A DNA stretch of 64,000 nucleotides from Spisula solida (taxonomy: Eukaryota; Mollusca; Bivalvia; Venerida; Mactridae). A program made the translations under genes and the position numbers. Within the stretch, counting starts at the first letter, position 1. The number at the start of each line of letters is the position of its first letter. A model generated the notes under the pieces. The model searched no databases. It worked only from the letters and a program-made list of their open reading frames with translations, and was not told where the DNA came from. The DNA lies in the NCBI GenBank assembly GCA_947247005.1, contig OX365948.1, positions 4,402,001 through 4,466,000 of the forward strand, read 5' to 3'. This document shows, piece after piece, positions 57,151-64,000 of this stretch.

Positions 57151-58640
57151 TATTTTCATAATAAAGTTGGTGTTATACCCATACCAAACTATATTCATCA
57201 TTCGTCAAGGCTCATAACTCTGCATTTTTTTATTAAGCCGATTCCTACGTTGAAGTTTTTTGTCCCCTAGTGACCCTAATCTGCGTTCATATTCAGGACT
57301 TCTATCTGTTTTATTATAAGACTGCAGATTATGGGCAGAGATAAGAATACCATACACATATCACACAGTTGTAATTAATTGTGTCTGATTACGTTGTAAA
57401 AATGTACATGGACATCGTCCGAACCCTGTTACCCCGTTTCCTTTACAATAAATGTAAATTAAGGTTAGAGTTTGTAAAACGTTTCTTCAAGGATAAGAAG
57501 TATCCTAATGGAACACAAGCAATTACATTTCAGCTTTGGAGAGAGATTCACATATGCTTTTATAATAAGTAATCGAGTTTTGCCTAGGTTGATATACATG
57601 CAACAAAATAATAATTCAAAAGTAACAGAAACAAGTCAACTAGTAAACAGAAACATAATTTACAAATTCGGTACCCATGCTGTAAAATAGCCATACAATC
57701 ATTCTTTTTCTCGTGTGCATTTGTATTAATCTGACACATCAGTCGCGCTCCTGTCATTTTCATGATTCTAGAATATCTTAAAAATCTAATCTTAATTGTA
57801 TGTACACAAATGATCCATTATTAAAACAGATCGATTCACTGCTTTTGGTTTGGCCACATATATGTATGTAGTAGAAATTCACTGCAATTCGAAGTCATTA
57901 TCGAAAACATATAGGAATAAAATAGTTCATATATTAAATTTAACGTTTTGTATGATGGTTTCATCAGATTTTAATGTATTGGATTTCAGATATTACATTT
58001 TTCTCGAGGAACCAAAATCATTCTTTATGGAATTCCCTGATAGTTAGATCTTTATAATGTTCTATAAAAAAGAAACATGCCAAGTTTTCGAATAACAATG
58101 TAAATAGTTCTAATCGGGCGCCCCTTATCAGTGCTAGGTCAGGAACCAATTAACACATTGAACAGACTGATATAGTAGAGCAAGGCAAAACATATGCATT
58201 GGTGATTACATAATTAATCAGTAAGTATTATGATACACATTATACAAGCTTCTAATGTCCAACAATTTACCACGGTATTATCAATATAAAAAACGAAAAA
58301 AAAAAACATTTGTTTAAATTTAAAGACCTATGTTATTTACGTATGTTTTTTTCTTAAACATCTTGAGTAATTCATAAAATGATATTACCTTAGATCCAGT
58401 GTCACTGATAGATTTATATAAGTCGTGTATCAATTAACGCATTGCCTTATCATGATGTTTCTGGTGGAAGAACCGATTTTTATCTTTACAATCCCTGTAA
58501 GATCATAGTAATATTTAGGTGCATATCACTTTATTAGAATTTATATACATGTTTTGATAAATAATGTCAAAGGACAAAATGTACTTGTCAATTTATTAGC
58601 AACCTAGTCAGGTTTAAACGCAGCCCTGTGAAATAAACAC
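57151..58640. other. Gene-free stretch
   Basis: Four ORFs of 60 to 65 codons with no domain signal. No RNA or repeat seen. Confidence 0.4.
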
Positions 58641-58725
58641 ATATCGTCCCTTTGGCGCAACAAGGTTGTATCTCCCTATATAGTGTATAGAGAGATACAA
58701 CCTTGTTGCGCCAAAGGGACGATAT
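58641..58725. repeat. Perfect 34-bp inverted repeat (hairpin)
   Basis: The left arm 58641-58674 (ATATCGTCCCTTTGGCGCAA...) and the right arm 58692-58725 (...TTGCGCCAAAGGGACGATAT) are exact reverse complements over 34 bp, with a 17-nt loop. It is likely a very recent small foldback element. The length and loop would also suit a small-RNA precursor. Confidence 0.85.
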
Positions 58726-59719
58726 GTTGCTTGAAAGTATTCTTATTAAATGAACATGCAACATTTTCACAATTAATTTCAACTAGGCCCTAGTTTGTAA
58801 ATTTATACAGTGAACTACTTTTAATTTATTTAATTTTCATTGGCTAAGTTTCATATAGTTTTCATCAGTGATTGAGTAGCAACGTAATTACAGAACGATA
58901 TATTGAGTGTCAGTAGTTGGTGTGAATCTTGCTGACTGCTAATACTAGTGAGTGTTTAAGTGTCAGTTATTTCATTGGCCATTTTCAGAATAAAAAGGAA
59001 GCAAGAAGAAATTTTCATATTTTACTGAAGTTTCATAAATTACTTTATTATCATAAGTTTAACCTGGTAATATCAACATTATAGGGTTATGTCAAACCCA
59101 AGGCGTTAAATAAGCAGGTTGGTCGAATTGGAACATTACTGCTATGCGATGTATATAAACTACAAGTATAAAGGGAAATTAGTGGGTCAATTAAACAGTA
59201 AAGGAATCAAGAATATGTACAATAATAACGAATAAAATTATACTGTTGGATAGATAAAGAAGTAAACTATACGGTGATATCAACACTATTGTCGGAGTAT
59301 ACTTCAAAAACGGTTTAAATATGCATTTATTAATTTGTTCCTATATATTTCTATGTTAAAATCAACATCGGTCAGGTCTTGATTTCTTATCTATCGATCT
59401 ATCCAGCCGAATGATGAAAAAAGTTTAACATGCGAAGTATGTGAGGAAAAACCTTGGTCTACCCCGATATCTTTATCTTGGCGGTACCCAGCCCTAGACA
59501 TTCCCGACAGGAAACTTACTACATATCGATATCGGCTTTATCTGATAAGTAATGTCGTTGGGTAGGGTAGGAATTTATATAATTATCGTTTCATCTTAGC
59601 TAGCCCAACCAATCCTCATAGATTAGTGGTTAGCCAAGTCCCTACTAGACAGGATTCAAGCTGAAGAATGCATGCACACTGAATCGCACATATTTCTTCA
59701 CCGACAGTTACATTATTAT
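58726..59719. other. Gene-free stretch
   Basis: No gene or repeat recognised. Confidence 0.45.
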
Positions 59720-61650
59720 AATAATATGCTCATTCGTCGGTACTATATGGTGGTTTGTATCCGATGGGGCTATGGCTGACTGTATTCGATGGTGGTGAGC
59801 ATCTCATAGGGCATAGAATAGCTGCATTTAGTGGCGATAAGTAACCCTCAGCATCTATTATACATGTATTTGGCTGTACTGGTTGGTGAATCTTGGTTAA
59901 CTGTACGCCGCAGTAGTGGACAACCATAAGTACATGGGATAGCTCTACCCAGTGATAGTGAATACCCTCATAGGACATAAGTGCATGTACTTTGCAGTGA
60001 TGCATCTCCACAAAGCCCAGATATTACTGTACTAATTGGAGGTGAGTATCCCATTTGACATTCCATAGTTGAACTACGTGGAGATACGTACAATTCAGAA
60101 TGACTGTACCAGTGATAGGTAGGTACCCTTACTTTCAAGTAAAGTTTTCACTGTGAAAGGAGGACGTAGACATTTGATAAATATGCAGAGGCAATGTTAA
60201 CTTACCTTTTGACACCCTGTATATACCAGGCTATGTTAACTTTTACACAGTATCAAACGATATTAGGCTCTAGGCCTGGTGATGAATGGCAATACCAGTC
60301 CATTTTTAGTACACAACATGACTTTGGGTATCTGTACTTGCATATTGAGTTCCAAACATGATATGTAATTGACTCTAATCCGAGTTGGGGAGCGACCCTT
60401 ACTGCCTGTATGGCCATACATGGTTGCGGTATTGATCGCACAGGGCCTTATGTATATGTACCTTCTTGTGTTGAATACCTATTTATAAGGGTCTGGAATG
60501 GCTGAACCTGATAGTGATAAGTACCCCGTAGGACCAGGGATGGCATAATTATATGATGATGTGTGCCCCACTTACGATGTTAGATGGCATCTAGAATATT
60601 ATGTGAATAAGCCATAATGCCTGAGATGCTTATACTCAGCGTTGGTATTACTTATTCTGGGATGGCTATATTCCGTTGTATTGAATAAACATAGCGTCTG
60701 GGACATCGTTTGTACAGTGCAGTTGTTACTAGTAGTAGTGGTTAGGAACTGGGTCGTACGAGTATATTCTAAAGGACCTGGATGGTCTGTACTAAATTGT
60801 GATGTGTAACACAAATTCGTGGTGCGGTTGTATTCACAAGTAGTGAGAACACTGTAGTATATATGACTATCGTGGCCATGAGCTCATCCTAGGGCCATGG
60901 ATGACTGTACTCTATAATGTTGGTTACCAAACATGGACTGAGATGCAATCACTGCCAAAATTAATGTTATATGTGGTGTGTATCCGTTGAGCATGTAATA
61001 GCTGGATTCGGTGATGGTTAAGTGTCCGGCATGAGATGACTGAATTATATGGTGATGAGTACCTTATGGCTATACTCGATAATGTTTAATGAGTATCTAA
61101 TTTAGCCTTCGGTGCCTTTACATGACAGTGATATGCTGTGTGTAACTAGCTGTATTCTTGTGTTATTGAGTACATTACGGTCTGTGATGATTGTATTCTC
61201 ATGCGGTAAATACCTTCTTTGGTATAGGATACCTGTACCCTGCAGTGATGTGTACCCACATAGGGCTTCTGATGCCCGTACCTCGTAATGACGCATACCA
61301 CATAGGACCTGTGATGCATGTACATCGCAGTGATGCGTACAGCATAGTGTCGTTGATGTCTGTACCCTGCAGTTATGTGTACCACATATGCCCTGGAATG
61401 TCGGTACCTGGCAGAGATTTGTACCGCACAGGGTCTGAGATGAACTTGACATTGACGTTTACCTCATGAGGCCTATGACTTCCATACTCACCAGTGATAC
61501 CCTGTATTGCATGGGTGGCTAAATTATGTTGTAGTAAGTACCACATAAGGCCTGATATTTCTGCACATTGCAACAATGAATATACTAATGCGCAAAGGGA
61601 TTGCTGTATTATGTGGTGGTGAGTACGCCATGAGGTCTGTGTGAATGTTT
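59720..61650. repeat. Degenerate ~42-bp minisatellite array
   Basis: Best seen at 61215-61440, where five units of about 42 bp read TGTACCCTGCAGTGATGTGT, then ACCACATAGGGCCTGTGATG. Similar but strongly drifted blocks (GTGATGAGTACC, CATAGGGC, GGATGGCTGTA) run back to about 59720. 42 is a multiple of three, so ORFs of 60 to 116 codons are open on both strands. They are not supported as genes. Confidence 0.7.
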
Positions 61651-62372
61651 CTAATAGCAACCGTGTTCTAGACAGCTACGAATAGTAGATGATGATGGGT
61701 TTCTCAAGGGTCTCGGAATCCTACTATTGATATATGTCACGTATGACAACCCCTAAAACCGAAATTGCCCCCTGAGGTAATGGTGTATAAAAATGATCAA
61801 CGGCTGTTACGAAAACAGACATTTTGTTGTTTTAACATGATTGTATACGTAGTGTATACATTCGTGAACTTTATCAAATGGTCGTTTAGTCAGGTTAATG
61901 TAAAGCCAATTTCACACAAAGTGAGACAAATAAAAATTCACGTGCAATAAATGTACTGTTGACCTTAGATGACATTGGACATGTCAACACTTTAAGGGAC
62001 TATTCTCTTCATTTACTATAAAGTCCCTAATATCTTTACAAATATTTGATACTTTTATTTTGAATGCATGTCAATTTTGAATAAAAACGATTGATATTAC
62101 GAAAGCAGCAAAGTCATCCCTGCCAACACCCTGATACATAACAATAGCTATTTAATAACATTTCTAACAAATAACTTATAATGAGATGAGGATATTTTCC
62201 AACCAACACATTTATCACTTTAATAACCAAACTAAATTCAAAACATATGTCAGAATAAGAAAAAAATAGAAAAAATATCATTTTTTTGCAATTTTCTCAA
62301 ATTGACCTTGAAATGACCTTGACCCTGACCTCAAATTGGTCTTAGGTGTATGTGCATTCGATGTTTATTTAA
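61651..62372. other. Gene-free stretch
   Basis: It holds only a short low-complexity run, GACCTTGAAATGACCTTGAC plus CCTGACC (about 62304-62330), a motif often seen near bivalve repeats. Confidence 0.4.
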
Positions 62373-62541
62373 GAAATAAAAATCTGTTCGCGTATTTTGT
62401 CGGTGAATAAAACATGGGCAGGAGTTCGGATGTGGAAAAATTAAATCACGAGTGCGTAGCACGAGTGATTTAATTTTCCGCATCCGAACGAGTGCCCGTG
62501 TTTTATTCACCGACAAAATACAAGAACAGAGTTTTTATTTC
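62373..62541. mobile_element. Near-perfect 169-bp hairpin element
   Basis: GAAATAAAAATCTGTTC, then GTATTTTGTCGGTGAATAAA and GAGTTCGGATGTGGAAAAAT, pair with the right half all the way to a centre at GAGTGCGTAGCACGAGTG. Arms are about 84 bp with about ten mismatches. It shares CGAGTG/CACTCG motifs with the hairpins at 19204 and 19623. Confidence 0.75.
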
Positions 62542-63599
62542 GATTCTAAATACGATAATATTCCGCACTATTTAACTGCGCGCATTTCATTTTCACCCAT
62601 TTGACATTGAACCTAATTCCACGCTGAAATTGAGTGGCTTATTAGCTGGTACAATTACCTCCCTCGTTAATGTAAACGACCTTCGTAATTTTCTGAAGGA
62701 AAAAACACATTTTAAACATTGAAACAATTTTAATAACACGAGCATAGTGTATCTATGTCATGAAATGAAAAATATAAATGAATTGATTATCAGAAATTCT
62801 TATGAATCTTAATTTCGAGAGTATATTGGAGTTCTAAAAATAGATGCGTCATAGCTGAAACACTGGATTCTCGTGAAACTCGCGGTCCGTTAAATATTTA
62901 CTATAAAGTTTACGTTCATTCATTCATAAATAGGTCATGTGATACGGGGCGTAAATTGTAACAGCCAATTTGTTACCATGTTTTATGGGGGTAATAAAAC
63001 ATGGTCAGGTCTTCTCTTTGTTTAATGGATTAATCCGCAGATCGTGTTAGAATATCAAATTAATAATATCCATAAAAATATGAGACACTGGATACGTAAA
63101 CAAGCCATATTCCAGGGAATTTCGTATGAATGCCATCTTGGCAAGCATAAAATGGATGCTTTTTTCTCAAAAATGCTACATTTTTAATTAAACAAATGGC
63201 TTATCATGAGAAAATATGTACTTACCAACACCACTATCGTGTTCATAACCAAATTGATTAAAAAATATATGCTATTATAAGAAAAATTGAACACAAGCTA
63301 CAATATGCACGATTCTTAGAGCATCGAAATTGGTGTTTATATTGAAAAAATTAGCGCAATTGTTCTTAGATTTTATAAAGATTGATTTATTGAGAGAAGT
63401 TCCCACGTCATGTATGCGCAAGTACAATTATCCTTCGTCGAATGTTTTGCGATTTTAGCATGTTTAGTATGAAGAAGCTAGAAACGTTCGCGGATTCGTT
63501 GGAGGGAACATATTCGCGGCTATTAAACTTCGCGAAATGATACCTCCCGCGAAAGTCGCACACTTAAAATGCGCGAAACCATTTCTAGGAATACAGTAG
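62542..63599. other. Gene-free stretch
   Basis: No gene recognised. Confidence 0.45.
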
Positions 63600-64000
63600 T
63601 AGAAGCTATACCTGATCCTGTGTGGTACTCCCAACTACCTAGTTCAGCCATTACTGAACCTATATATTAGGGAATTGTCACTATCTGAGACAGCAAGTTT
63701 TCATGGGTTTATGTGTTACCTTAAATAACAGACAAAATTGTCTCAAAGCACAGTTCCATGAAAATTGTCCAATAACGTCTATATATACATATTTAAATAT
63801 GTATATATAGGTGGGCTAGGTCACTTTTCACGGACCTGTGGCTCAAAGAGTACTCCACGTTTTGGGATATAGCAGCCTGGCTTAACCATTCCTGGCAATA
63901 TGGATGACATAACCTGTCTTTGCATCTATAGCCATTCCTAGCTCTATGTGGTACCTAACACTGCCTGAATGAACCATTACTCTCGCACTGTGGGATTCCT
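63600..64000 (-). repeat. Possible inverted outlier of the 42-bp minisatellite
   Basis: On the minus strand, GGTACCACATAGAGCTAGGA and AATGGTTCATTCAGGCAGTG resemble units of the 59720-61650 array. The region is cut by the window end and by a palindrome at 63779. Weak. Confidence 0.3.
63779..63810. repeat. Perfect 32-bp palindrome
   Basis: CTATATATACATATTT and its exact inverse AAATATGTATATATAG abut with no spacer, centred on TTTAAA. Confidence 0.9.

Noticed and set aside
61102..61660. ORFs of 79 to 116 codons on both strands
   Set aside because: Products of the 42-bp minisatellite, whose unit is a multiple of three.

Overview
The window reads as nuclear DNA of an animal, most likely a bivalve or other mollusc. 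The evidence is AT-rich sequence with few long ORFs, an intronless peptide-type GPCR in tandem copies, a reverse-transcriptase fragment of the kind common in bivalve genomes, and dense MITEs, hairpins, SINE-like pieces and tandem repeats. Genus and species cannot be fixed from sequence alone. No prokaryotic, organellar or CRISPR features were seen.

Only three ORFs look like substantial intact proteins. Two are near-identical rhodopsin-family GPCR genes on the minus strand (25802-26845 and 31491-32534, 347 aa each, 15 differences counted by eye). They lie in a direct tandem duplication of about 6.7 kb (22505-29236 and 29237-37672). The third is a 314-aa protein (52449-53393, minus) with two CCHC zinc knuckles at each end of a long coiled coil. 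It is the only ORF of a complete, very young LTR retrotransposon (50948-54306) with 798-bp LTRs differing at one base, a GCTG target duplication, a primer-binding site and a polypurine tract, but no pol. A 220-aa piece of a non-LTR reverse transcriptase (45262-45924) is a truncated relic.

Layout. 1-10 kb: a composite mariner-TIR element, palindromic MITEs, a 1.1-kb foldback element and molluscan tandem repeats. 10.3-12.3 kb: a 2-kb higher-order satellite. 12.8-22.1 kb: four scattered copies of one MITE family (one more copy lies at 6.9 kb... four in total), 62-bp and 27-bp minisatellites, and a cluster of self-complementary hairpin elements rich in TGACGT motifs. 22.5-37.7 kb: the GPCR duplication. 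Comparison of its two halves gives natural filled and empty sites for several transposons. Two insertions in the second half carry six tRNA-like Pol III units in strictly alternating orientation. 37-44 kb: CGTACG-palindrome elements, SINEs and a poly-G hAT-like element. 45-57 kb: the RT relic, the LTR element, and more MITEs and satellites. 57-64 kb: hairpins, a perfect palindrome, and a degenerate 42-bp minisatellite.

The strongest candidates for something undescribed are the gag-only LTR element with its four-knuckle protein and the alternating tRNA-like array. All repeat and pairing statements are by-eye comparisons inside this window; no database search or folding was run.
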